Positions 33,465 to 43,300 of a stretch of DNA of 64,000 nt are shown here, in pieces; the stretch's first letter is position 1; each line of letters begins with the position of its first letter. The DNA comes from Diaphorobacter ruginosibacter (lineage in GTDB: Bacteria; Pseudomonadota; Gammaproteobacteria; Burkholderiales; Burkholderiaceae_C). Under the pieces are notes generated by a model. It searched no databases. It worked only from the letters and a program-made list of their open reading frames with translations, and had not been told where the DNA came from. The stretch covers positions 4,588,001 to 4,652,000 of the forward strand of contig NZ_CP060714.1 of assembly GCF_014395975.1 (NCBI RefSeq), written 5' to 3'. A program made the translations under genes and the position numbers.

Positions 33465-35952
33465 CCTCTGAGCTGCCTATGCGGCAGCAAACAGGGGCAT
33501 CTGCTTGTTTCCATGCATGTGCGGTTTCTGAGCTGCCTATGCGGCAGCAAACTCACCATCCCAAACGATGTGATCGAGCGTTTCTTTCTGAGCTGCCTAT
33601 GCGGCAGCAAACACCCCACCCTACTCAACATGCCGCCATGGGTTTTTCTGAGCTGCCTATGCGGCAGCAAACATTCAACATGATTCATATCTTTGATTCG
33701 ACCATTTTCTGAGCTGCCTATGCGGCAGCAAACAAAGTCCTTCGTCTGCCGGCCTCGCGGTGAGCTTTCTGAGCTGCCTATGCGGCAGCAAACAGTTTGT
33801 TGTTCTTGTTGCCGCTCGCTCCATTTTTCTGAGCTGCCTATGCGGCAGCAAACCGAAGTCGTGCCAAGGCGAACAGAACCCCACTTTCTGAGCTGCCTAT
33901 GCGGCAGCAAACGGTCTCTGTTTTTGGCTGATCGCCTCCATTGATTTCTGAGCTGCCTATGCGGCAGCAAACGGGAAGTCGAACAGTGGTGAGCAAACCT
34001 TCACTTTCTGAACTGCCTATGCGGCAGCAAACAATGCTGAGCAGATCATCGCGCTGGGGACGGCTTTCTGAGCTGCCTATGCGGCAGCAAACGCGTCAAA
34101 TCGGTCTAACTGGCCGTTATGCACTTTCTGAGCTGCCTATGCGGCAGCAAACTCTGAAAAAACGCCGATATTGGGGTCGTTCGTTTTCTGAGCTGCCTAT
34201 GCGGCAGCAAACCACCGCGGCAGGGAAGTGTTCTTGCACGTCCTTTTCTGAGCTGCCTATGCGGCAGCAAACGCAACGGCGCGCAGCTTGCGCACCTTCG
34301 GGCGTTTCTGAGCTGCCTATGCGGCAGCAAACCGACGGCACTGCCCGCTACTGAAGCGGCGATTTTTCTGAGCTGCCTATGCGGCAGCAAACGCGAGCAA
34401 GCTGCTCAAGCTGGCGCCGGTCGATTTCTGAGCTGCCTATGCGGCAGCAAACTCCGATCCATGCGCGTGCCCCATGTTGCTGATTTTCTGAGCTGCCTAT
34501 GCGGCAGCAAACGGAATGAGAGTCCGCATACTCCTCGGCGCCACTTTCTGAGCTGCCTATGCGGCAGCAAACTGCTCCCAGGTGTTCGTCGAGTCCGTCC
34601 TCCCTTTCTGAGCTGCCTATGCGGCAGCAAACCAGATGGCGGTGAGAAGGGCGGGCAGCACGGCTTTCTGAGCTGCCTATGCGGCAGCAAACGTTCCTGT
34701 CCGTGCCAACCTTTCAGCGCGGCATTTCTGAGCTGCCTATGCGGCAGCAAACACGAGTGCGCTGGACATCGTCAATCCGCGTATTTTCTGAGCTGCCTAT
34801 GCGGCAGCAAACGGCCTCGGTGCGCAGATCAACGGCTTCGACCGTTTCTGAGCTGCCTATGCGGCAGCAAACCAGGATCTTGAGCTCATCGCGCCGCAGC
34901 ACCCTTTCTGAGCTGCCTATGCGGCAGCAAACACTGCTTGTTTACGGCATCCACAGCGCTCATGTTTCTGAGCTGCCTATGCGGCAGCAAACGCCAGCCA
35001 TGAGCAGCGCCTGCCGAGCCTGCCTTTCTGAGCTGCCTATGCGGCAGCAAACACAGGCAGCAAGCTGGCACAGCGCGCCCAGCATTTCTGAGCTGCCTAT
35101 GCGGCAGCAAACTCTGGCTCATCTGCTGTCGCCTGATCGAACTCTTTCTGAGCTGCCTATGCGGCAGCAAACTTGAGCACACGAAACGCCTCGGCTACCT
35201 CGTCTTTCTGAGCTGCCTATGCGGCAGCAAACGCCGTGCGCCGCAAAACGTGGGCCGACCAGTTTTTCTGAGCTGCCTATGCGGCAGCAAACGTGGCGCG
35301 GCGATGCAGGCTGCAAGCGGTGGTTTTCTGAGCTGCCTATGCGGCAGCAAACTCGAACGAGGCAAAGGACTTGGGCGTCAAGATTTTCTGAGCTGCCTAT
35401 GCGGCAGCAAACGCGCTCACCCCGGCCCATGGCTGCATTGTGGTTTTCTGAGCTGCCTATGCGGCAGCAAACCCGGCACGCCGTTCTTCTCCATTCCTCC
35501 GCAATTTCTGAGCTGCCTATGCGGCAGCAAACAAGGCAGTGCAGCCACATCAACGGCGCGTCCTTTTCTGAGCTGCCTATGCGGCAGCAAACAAGCCGGA
35601 CCCGAAGTTCCCGCCAGACCAGCATTTCTGAGCTGCCTATGCGGCAGCAAACGCTCCGGCTCTGGCCGCGTGATCGCCACGACTTTTCTGAGCTGCCTAT
35701 GCGGCAGCAAACTGGTTCTATGAGCCCTACTGGGGTCCTTACGATTTCTGAGCTGCCTATGCGGCAGCAAACAGAAACGTGGCTTGGGGATGCTTGATCA
35801 GCACTTTCTGAGCTGCCTATGCGGCAGCAAACCCAGACAGAGCGAAAGAGGATCCGATCGAGGTTTTCTGAGCTGCCTATGCGGCAGCAAACTCGGCGTC
35901 CCCTGCGGTTGGCGCATTGCGTGCTTTCTGAGCTGCCTATGCGGCAGCAAAC
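33465..35952 (-). CRISPR. Type I-F CRISPR array, 42 repeats and 41 spacers
   Basis: A 28-bp repeat recurs every 60 bases; spacers are 32 bp except one of 33 (33673-33705) and one of 31 (33854-33884). On the minus strand each repeat holds the I-F stem CTGCCGCATAGGCAG and ends CTCAGAAA, the crRNA 5' handle after Cas6f cleavage. The leftmost repeat (33465-33492) differs at two bases at its outer edge, the usual decay of the leader-distal end, so the leader is on the right beside cas6f and transcription runs leftward. One internal repeat (34005-34032) has a single change at 34012. No spacers appear duplicated by eye. Targets cannot be named without a search. Confidence 0.98.
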
Positions 35953-36082
35953 TAGCTCAAAAAATCACTAACTATTTGATTTTTAAAGATGAATTGCATT
36001 TCAAGCAGCGCATCCCCTTTTGTCAGTGATGCAGCCAAGTCGTTGATTTTCAAGGATTTGGCTGGCGAGCTGGAAAAAAGGG
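35953..36082 (-). promoter_or_regulatory. CRISPR leader
   Basis: The 130 bases between the first repeat and the cas6f stop are AT-rich next to the repeat, with A/T runs at 35961-35990. They should contain the array promoter and the integration signals for new spacers. An IHF consensus site lies 17 bases from the first repeat. Confidence 0.82.
35969..35981 (-). promoter_or_regulatory. IHF consensus site in the CRISPR leader
   Basis: The minus strand reads AATCAAATAGTTA, an exact match to WATCAANNNNTTR. IHF bending of the leader is known to guide Cas1-Cas2/3 spacer integration in type I-E and I-F systems. Position close to the leader-repeat junction fits that role. Confidence 0.72.
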
Positions 36083-36658
36083 TCAGAACCACGGAATCGT
36101 GGCACTCGCACTTAGGCCATAGGTGTTGAAGTTGCCTTGATGGGCTTCCTGTGTCGGCAGGCCGTGCTCAATAAATAGGCAGAATGGCTGTCCCGTGCTG
36201 CTGCTGCGCAGTTGAACATAGGGCAGATGGGGGCGCTGCTCCACGGTGTCGGGGATGGCGGTTTGGGCCTCGTCGATGGTTTCTCCATGTCGATGCATGC
36301 GACGGCGGCGTAGGCGGGCGGCGTTGGTCTTGAACTGTCGCCGCTGCACGACTCGGTGTTGTGCGTCGGCCGGTGCTTGAGCGATGGGCCCGTATTCGAC
36401 GTGGTCGCGCATCCCCCTGAGCCAGTTCATGGACATCAGTTCACCCAGTGCTGCTGGGTGCCCGTGCAGGCGCAGCAAGCTGCCCAGGGTGCGACGGCTG
36501 GCTGGAGCATCAATATGTTCGGGAAAGCTGATGCCGATCAGCGTGTTTTCCTGCTGGACCAGAGCACGATGCAGCTTGGAAATCAGGGCACCCAGGAGCT
36601 GTGGCTGGCCGAACTCGGGGTCGCGCAGAAGATGGATATCGAGGTAATGCGTGGTCAT
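36083..36658 (-). CDS. cas6f: Cas6f (Csy4) crRNA endoribonuclease
   Basis: The 191-residue protein begins MTTHYLDIHLL and carries a histidine at position 30 (SKLHRAL), matching the catalytic His29 of Pseudomonas Csy4. An arginine-rich helix (NAARLRRRRMHR) would bind the repeat stem, and a C-terminal FNTYGLS segment is typical of the family. It cuts the array transcript after each stem and stays bound to the crRNA 3' end. ATG 36658 has GGGAGG upstream; the open frame runs further but without similarity. Last gene of the cas operon, directly beside the leader. Confidence 0.93.
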   Translation of the reverse strand: MTTHYLDIHLLRDPEFGQPQLLGALISKLHRALVQQENTLIGISFPEHIDAPASRRTLGSLLRLHGHPAALGELMSMNWLRGMRDHVEYGPIAQAPADAQHRVVQRRQFKTNAARLRRRRMHRHGETIDEAQTAIPDTVEQRPHLPYVQLRSSSTGQPFCLFIEHGLPTQEAHQGNFNTYGLSASATIPWF

Positions 36659-36675
36659 GGCCAACCTCCCTGGCA

Positions 36676-37713
36676 TCAGTTGGCGTCGCCGAAAACGCCG
36701 CCACGAATCAGGACGGCCATCACGAAATGCTGCTGCTCGATGGCTGGTACCTTGTCTTTCAGCAGCCAATCGTCCAACAGTGTGTAGAAATCCAGTTTTT
36801 GCTTGGGTTGACGATAGGCTTTCCCCTGTGTGGTAACGGAGCCATAGGGCTCGACAGCGATGGGGCCGAGTTTCTGCGCATTCTCGTACCAAGTGTCAAT
36901 GGTACGGATGGCATTGCCGATCTTTTGCGAGTGGATGGAGGCAACACCATCCACTTGATAAAGCGTCTTGCTTTTGTCGCCACGCTCCAGAATCAATTCC
37001 TGCGAGGGAAATACCTCCTGACCCATGCCCATGCGCACAAATGCCGTGACCTGGAGCAGGACATGAACAGGGCGATTAGTGGCAGGGTCGGTCCGCCCGG
37101 CAAGCCCATCGGCGATCAATGCGCCCAATGCCTGGAGATCCGTATTTCCTGCGTCAAACGTGCGAATGCCCTGCGCAAGGGAGTCGAACATCCATGTCGT
37201 TTCGGCCAAGCCGTTGCGAAGGCGTGCTATCTGTACCTGGACCTCTTCGGCCCCATGTCGATTGCGCCAGAGAAAGCGGGCATTGGCCAGATTGGCGGCA
37301 TAACGCAGCCCCAGTTCCGCAAAGCCCTGTTGTTGCACGTAGCCCTGAACGGTCTGCTGCAGCTTGGCCTGGTACTCCGCGCTGTTGCAGGCGGATGGCG
37401 TGCCGGTACCGGCGAGCACTCGCAGTGTGAATTGCACCTTGAGTGTGTCCAGTGTGGCGGGCAGAGCGGCGACGTCGACCGTCTGCAGATTGGGCTTCTC
37501 GATGGATGCATCGAGCCTGGCGGGATCCTGATCCTTGGCCTTGAGCCGGTTGCTGATGGTACCGCGGACGGATTTGGTGCTGATCCTTACCGGTTCCCAG
37601 CTCGCGGCACTGTCACGTGCTGCCCATTGGCCTGCATGGAATGTGGCATCGGAAGGATCCAGTTTGCGCTCGAAAGCCAGAACGGATGCGGTCTTGAGAG
37701 AGGTGTTCGACAT
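36676..37713 (-). CDS. csy3: Csy3 (Cas7f) backbone subunit of the type I-F Cascade
   Basis: The 345-residue product begins with ASVLAFERKLDPSDATFHAG and contains RNRHGAEEVQVQI and the VTAFVRMGMGQEVFPSQEL region, all characteristic of Csy3. Six copies form the helical backbone along the spacer part of the crRNA. It lies 84 bases after csy2 and 17 bases before cas6f on the same strand, so it is part of the same transcript. Confidence 0.94.
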   Translation of the reverse strand: MSNTSLKTASVLAFERKLDPSDATFHAGQWAARDSAASWEPVRISTKSVRGTISNRLKAKDQDPARLDASIEKPNLQTVDVAALPATLDTLKVQFTLRVLAGTGTPSACNSAEYQAKLQQTVQGYVQQQGFAELGLRYAANLANARFLWRNRHGAEEVQVQIARLRNGLAETTWMFDSLAQGIRTFDAGNTDLQALGALIADGLAGRTDPATNRPVHVLLQVTAFVRMGMGQEVFPSQELILERGDKSKTLYQVDGVASIHSQKIGNAIRTIDTWYENAQKLGPIAVEPYGSVTTQGKAYRQPKQKLDFYTLLDDWLLKDKVPAIEQQHFVMAVLIRGGVFGDAN

Positions 37714-37797
37714 GATGTATTCAATCCTTTGATATGGGAGCGGTGAGGGCTTCCGGACATAAGGTCATGGAAGCAGGGCCAGTGAGAGGCATTGGGG

Positions 37798-38883
37798 TTA
37801 GTCCATGACGTAGGTGTCAGCGTCCTCACTACTCTCGGCTGGAGGTTCGTCCGAAAGAGAAACGGTGTCAGCCGTCGGTGAATATCCGCTGCGACAACGA
37901 AACAGGCCGGTGGCCAGGTCGGATTCCGGATGCCACAGCAGTTGGGCCAGATGGTCGAGGCGGTGCGGGCCCACCCATTCCCCCAGTGAATGCACCGATT
38001 CCACGAATCGCAGAGGTGTGCCTTGGTTCCGCGCATTGCCTACCGAGCCTTCCGCTTGCCTTTCTGAGAGCGCAACATAGCCCACGGGAATGGGCACCAC
38101 CCAACCACTGCCTCGCGGGCGCAGTGGATCACTCCAGCGCAGTTTTCCATCGGGCGTGCCCTTGGAGCCCTCAGCAGGTGTCTCTGGTTCGAAGTTGAAG
38201 CGAGAAGCATGCAGCCAAGCTTGCAACAATCCTGTGCCTGGCGCCTGCTTGTTCAAGTGCGCAAGGCGTTGAGCGAGCAGGGCATCGCGCCCCACCAGGG
38301 CAAAGCCGGGCAACCATTGGCGGCGCCAGCGGCGGAACTGCTGCGCGGCTTCCCCGGCTTCGGGTGCGACGATGTCGATCCAGGGCTTGGTGCGTTTGCC
38401 GGGCACCGGATCGGTTGGAATGAGCGTTCCCCCGGCGATGCGCATTTGCGCCGCCAGATCGCCAGCGTGTGCAGCCCAATCTTTCAATTGTGCAGCGTTG
38501 TCCTGGACGAGTCTGGCGGGCGCACCAGGCACTCTCTTTTCCGAGATCGAGAACACCAGCGTGATGCGCAGGTGCGTGCGGCCTTCCTCCACGATGGCCG
38601 CTGTGCCGCCGTCCTTGTTGACAGGGTTGCGCGTGAGATTAAAGCTGCGCACGAATCCCTGCGTTGCCTGTTCCTGATGGCGGTGGCAGATCACTCCCAC
38701 TCCCTGTAGATGCAGTGGAACTCCTGCCAGGGAGAGCTTGCGTTCGAGCGCCCACATGAACCCTGTGAAGGCGGTGATGGACGGAAAGCCATGGGTGAGC
38801 GGGCTACCGATGGCATTGGCGTTCTGCACTCGTAATTGAGGCATGACCAAGATGGCTTGGGGGCTGTGAGGCGAATGGTTCAT
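37798..38883 (-). CDS. csy2: Csy2 (Cas5f) subunit of the type I-F Cascade
   Basis: The 361-residue protein opens with ILVMPQLRVQNANAIGSPLTHGFPSITAF, the hallmark Csy2 N-terminus. It binds the 5' handle of the crRNA with Csy1. Its ATG overlaps the stop of csy1 by four bases, which suggests coupled translation of the two tail subunits. The C-terminal 40 residues are acidic and serine-rich. Confidence 0.94.
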   Translation of the reverse strand: MNHSPHSPQAILVMPQLRVQNANAIGSPLTHGFPSITAFTGFMWALERKLSLAGVPLHLQGVGVICHRHQEQATQGFVRSFNLTRNPVNKDGGTAAIVEEGRTHLRITLVFSISEKRVPGAPARLVQDNAAQLKDWAAHAGDLAAQMRIAGGTLIPTDPVPGKRTKPWIDIVAPEAGEAAQQFRRWRRQWLPGFALVGRDALLAQRLAHLNKQAPGTGLLQAWLHASRFNFEPETPAEGSKGTPDGKLRWSDPLRPRGSGWVVPIPVGYVALSERQAEGSVGNARNQGTPLRFVESVHSLGEWVGPHRLDHLAQLLWHPESDLATGLFRCRSGYSPTADTVSLSDEPPAESSEDADTYVMD

Positions 38884-40286
38884 GTCGCCCCTCCTTGTTC
38901 GCTCAAACTGTCACCGACGCTCGTAGTCTGGGCTACGGCAAGCGATGTAGCTTGGAGTGTTGCGCGCAGCTCGCGCAGTTGCTGCACAAAGCCGTCCTCG
39001 TCGGTCAGCAACTCTTTTTTCCATTGAAGTGCCTCGACATCGCCGACCGGCAGTTTGTGGCCCAACTGCGCATTCAGCCAGCGGGCGAAGCGTTTCCCGA
39101 CGGCTTCGGGCCAATCCATCCACATCCATTGGCGCGCAAAGTCCGATTCTTCGGGAAGTTGGGAGCGCAATGGATCAAGCCAGAGCTTTTCGTCCATCGC
39201 CAACGTGGCAAAGCGGTCGTTGTCCCGCGTCCAGCCTGCGGGGCACTCCTGCAATTCGCCCGCCATGGCAACCAGCTCGTCCAGTAGCCCATCCAGAAGC
39301 GTGTCACGCCGATCGCGTGTGGCTTGATTGGGTGCAGGGTCGGATTCGAGGAAAGTTCGAAGCTTCCGGACATGGCTCTTGACTTCCGGGCGCGCCGCAA
39401 AGAGTTTTTCGAAGACGGATTCGGACCTCACCGGTAGTTGGCCGCCGGGGGCGTCCCACATGGGTGGAAGGCACGACAGCAAGTAGTTGACGCCGCTGCG
39501 ATCACTGTTGAGTTGCGAGATATTTTGGGGCTTGGTCCCGCCCATCTTCTGCACGGCAAGCCCGGGGTAGTCATGGAATACGCCCTCATGGGCCTTGCCC
39601 TCCCTGCGGGCCAGGCGCGCTGCCTTGTTGGTTTCGCCAAAACGATCCTCGTGGATCTCCTTGAAGATCGCGTGGGCGAGCGAGGTTGCGAAGAGAGGGG
39701 CGAGCAGCTCATAGCTCGCATCGTCGCAGGGATCCTCCCCGGTCAGCCAGTAGAGCTGCTTGGCAAGCGGATGGCTGCTGGCAGCACCGGATTGGGACTG
39801 GGTGAGCGAGACCAGTGCATCTCGCCAGGCAGCAGCCGTTTGGGGGTTGTCATGCAGAGCACTCAACGCCTCGCTATCGTTGGCGAGCAGAGCCGTCAGC
39901 AGGCTGCGGCCATCGCTGCGGAGCTTGAGTAGCTTGTACACATCCAGCGCTGCCGCATTTCCGACAACATCGATGTCGAAAACCTCGCCCAATGCGTGGC
40001 TGCCCAACTCTTCGAGTGCGGGCAATTTCGATGGCTCTACATACAGGTTGGTTCCCCGTGCGTCGGGGTGAATGGGTTTCAGGGAGTGGGTGACGGCCTG
40101 GATCTGTTCGACACGCTTGGCTGCGCTCGCAAGCCAGATGTCTCTGGCAAAACTGGCACGCACCTCGTCGTATTCGGGATCGTCGGGCTTGAGCTTGTCG
40201 AGCTTGGCTTGCATCCGGTCTTGGATAAAACAGTCGATCACAGCCCTGAATCTTGCCGATCCTCCTAACGGAGGTTGTATGGACAT
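38880..40286 (-). CDS. csy1: Csy1 (Cas8f) large subunit of the type I-F Cascade
   Basis: The 468-residue protein matches Csy1 in length and in segments such as ALGEVFDIDVVGNAAALDVYKLL and the KMGGTKPQNISQLNSDRSG motif. Csy1 recognises the CC protospacer-adjacent motif in type I-F systems and recruits Cas2/3. The start ATG at 40286 has AGGAAAGGG upstream. It lies 42 bases after cas2/3. Confidence 0.94.
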   Translation of the reverse strand: MSIQPPLGGSARFRAVIDCFIQDRMQAKLDKLKPDDPEYDEVRASFARDIWLASAAKRVEQIQAVTHSLKPIHPDARGTNLYVEPSKLPALEELGSHALGEVFDIDVVGNAAALDVYKLLKLRSDGRSLLTALLANDSEALSALHDNPQTAAAWRDALVSLTQSQSGAASSHPLAKQLYWLTGEDPCDDASYELLAPLFATSLAHAIFKEIHEDRFGETNKAARLARREGKAHEGVFHDYPGLAVQKMGGTKPQNISQLNSDRSGVNYLLSCLPPMWDAPGGQLPVRSESVFEKLFAARPEVKSHVRKLRTFLESDPAPNQATRDRRDTLLDGLLDELVAMAGELQECPAGWTRDNDRFATLAMDEKLWLDPLRSQLPEESDFARQWMWMDWPEAVGKRFARWLNAQLGHKLPVGDVEALQWKKELLTDEDGFVQQLRELRATLQATSLAVAQTTSVGDSLSEQGGAT

Positions 40287-40328
40287 GAAATGATTCCCTT
40301 TCCTGAGTTTGACAGGTTGATGAACGAT

Positions 40329-43300
40329 TCAATGTTTTCTTGTGAAGCCCAATACCTCATGCCAATGCCACCCATGCGTGGAGTCCGCCAAGCTGGCCGT
40401 AGCAAAACGCTCAGCGCAACGCTGGACTGAAATGCCCAGGTGGTCGGCTAGGAGGGCCAGCTCCTGAAGCAGGTCCAGCTGCATCCAGGCGCTCACGCTG
40501 CCCGTCGCCGCCTGTTGTATCGGCAGGGGGCTCAGATACATCTCGTGGATGCATACATACAGCTGATGGCCCTTGCGATCACCATCCGTGACACGGTGCA
40601 GCAGTAACCGCGCTTCGTCATCATCGGGCAGCATGGCTACGTCGACGCGTGGCTTGGGGTCGTGGCGAAAGCGTTGCAGTTGCGGCAGTACGCCGGTCAG
40701 CCAAAGAGGCTCGGGATGAGTCCAGTGCAGGCTTGCCGCGCGCGACACCGGCGTTAGCTGCCTTTTCTCTGGAGCGCGGGGCAGCATGGTGTCATGCAAG
40801 CGCGCATGTTCCAGATCCGCGAGATGCAGGCGCGGGTTAAAGGCTTTCGTGGCGGAAGCGATGCGTGGGCGGGAGTCCATGGGCCATGGCGTGCCGCCTG
40901 GCAGTTCGCGTGATAACAGCGCCGCCATTTGGTGCGAGTCCAGATGAAAGTGACGCGCGGCATCCTGACTGTTCCCGGCAAGAGGGTCGGCCTCGAAGCC
41001 GGGCCTGCAATACGCAGCTTTGTCGTTGTGCTCGAAGGTCCGCAGATTGCTGTCGAGTATGCGAATGTTCGGTTGCTCCACCGCCCCCGGCCGATGCCTG
41101 CGCACGCGGCCTGCGAGCTGGATGAGCGACCGCATGGAGGACGGCTCGACCACGGCCCAGTCATAGTCATGATCACGGCCGACTTCGGTCACTGGTGAGC
41201 CCAGCACGATGAACATCTGATCCTGCTGCGTATGGCTATCGATCAGCGCACGCACCGCTGGTCGGCAAAAAACAGGGTCGCTTCCGTCTTCTAAGGGCCG
41301 CCGATTGAGCAGCTCATCCAGTTGGTGCTCAATGACGGAGCGAGATAGCAGCGGAAACTGCGAGTGATAGACGCACAGGTGAATCTGCACATTCGGGCCG
41401 GGAGCCCCCAGTGTGAGCATCGCCAACGCCACGTCGAACAACGGCTCGATATTGGCCATGCGGATGAGGCCAAAGCTGATGCGCTTGCCGCTGGTGGGAT
41501 CACATCCATGATGGATGGGATTGCTGTGCAGCTCCCAGGCAGTTTGCAAGGCGAGACGGGCGAATTCATGCCGACGTTGGAGGGTATTCAGCGCGGACCA
41601 GGTTCCGGGAAGCGGCTGAATCTGGGCCAGCCTGCGGATCTCGGCCTTGGCCAGCCGATCCGTGCGCTGGTTTACGAAGTTGCCATGGGCATCGCGAAAC
41701 TCCAACGCGGTGTAACAGTCGGCGGCTGTCTGATTGAACTCGTCGATCCACAGGCAGCAGATGGCGAGAGGCTCATCAGGGCGTGCGCTGCGATGGCGTT
41801 GGAATGTCGCGCGGCCTGCCCGGTAAGCCTGGAACAGGCCCTCCACTAATGAAGGGGGAAGCGTGGCCGAGGAGAGCAGCACACGCGAGCCGAGTAATCC
41901 CGCCCAATGCACGAGCCGGGTGAGGGCGGGAAGGTCCGTGAGGTCGAAGTCGTCGGGCTCGTCGAGCACCAGATCACCAGTCATGAGCCGCAGCATGGGG
42001 GTAATCTGACGGCCACCGCGCAGGCTTTCCGTTGCCGGAGTGAGGTGGTCCACTGTGCAGACCAACAAAGGAGCGGCCAGCAGGGAGCGCACTTGCGGAT
42101 CATCGCTCAATCGCTCCAGCAAAGGATGCTGATCATGGCCTTCGAAAAGTACCTGCCCGCCTTCGTCCAGCAGGCTTTGAGTGGAGGCGGAGCCGCTAGA
42201 CTCCGCGTGTTGCTCCCAGTATTCGAATAGGGCGTGGCTCGCGGCTCCGCCTACTTTGATTGCGAGTTGGTCATCACCAAGCCCCAGATCGTTCTGAAAG
42301 CTGCGTCCGGTTTGCAAGGTCAGCGTGCGAAGACCGATGGCAAACGCGCATCGCATACCCAGTGCCGGATCTGCCAGCGCATTCATAATCCGAGCATTGC
42401 CCAAGGTCTTGCCGCAGCCTGTGGAGGCCATGTTGATTACGAAGCAACCTTGGCTTGCAGCTCTTTCGCGCACGCTGGTGGCGAGGTCGGTGGCCTTGTC
42501 CTGCCATTGGAAGCGTGGATTGCCGGTGCGCTTTCGGAGCCCGCGATGGTGGCGCAGCGCGGGAAGACTCTGCGCCAAGCTGGGAAGCGAATGGGTGATC
42601 AGGCTTGCATGGGCCTGAACGCCGAGTAGATGCTCGTCGAGGGACTGGTTCAACACGCGCGTCCCGGAGTCTGAAACCACGGTGTTGGCCGCGAGCCGGG
42701 CATCGGTTTGCACGTAAGGCTTGCGTGACACCACCGGTTGTCCGTTTTTTTCGAGTCCTAAACGTGAGTAGTGGTGGTCGGCGAGCATCAGGCACAGTCG
42801 CGAGACGTGCATGGTGAAGGGGTCATGCAGAACGCGCTCAGCCTGTACGGAGGTGGGCACCAGTTGCAGCAGTCGATTGGCGTAACGCGCGGCTTGTTTG
42901 CGCCAAGCGAGCCGGGCCACTGGCAGTCCGTGAGGAAAAGTCCAGTAAGGCGTGATTTGGGATCGTGGTCGCGTATTGCGTGGCTCGTTCCAGTCGGCAT
43001 GAATTTGTGCCAGCAGACCCTCCAATTCTTCGTGGCGAATGAAGCCAGGTTGGGCACCGAATCGTCGCCATTTCTGCTTGGTGCCGTCTGCGGTTTCAGC
43101 GTGGTCGTGGTTGCCGCGTTCATAGCGTACCGGCTTACAGGGGAGACGATGGTGTGTAAGCACAAGCCAGGCGACAGCCTGTGCAAGCGGCGGGAGCCTG
43201 CGGAAAGGATTGAGAGGATGAAAGGGGTCGGCGGTTTCCGCCACATCAAGGCCGTCGCAAATCAAGCGACCGCCTCGGCGATCAAGCCAAAACGTTTCAA

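Noticed and set aside
33465..35952. Many open frames on both strands across the array, with repeated SELPMRQQT- or CCRIGSSE-like peptides
   Set aside because: The 60-base period is divisible by three and the repeat lacks stops in several frames, so the open frames are an arithmetic artefact of the CRISPR array.
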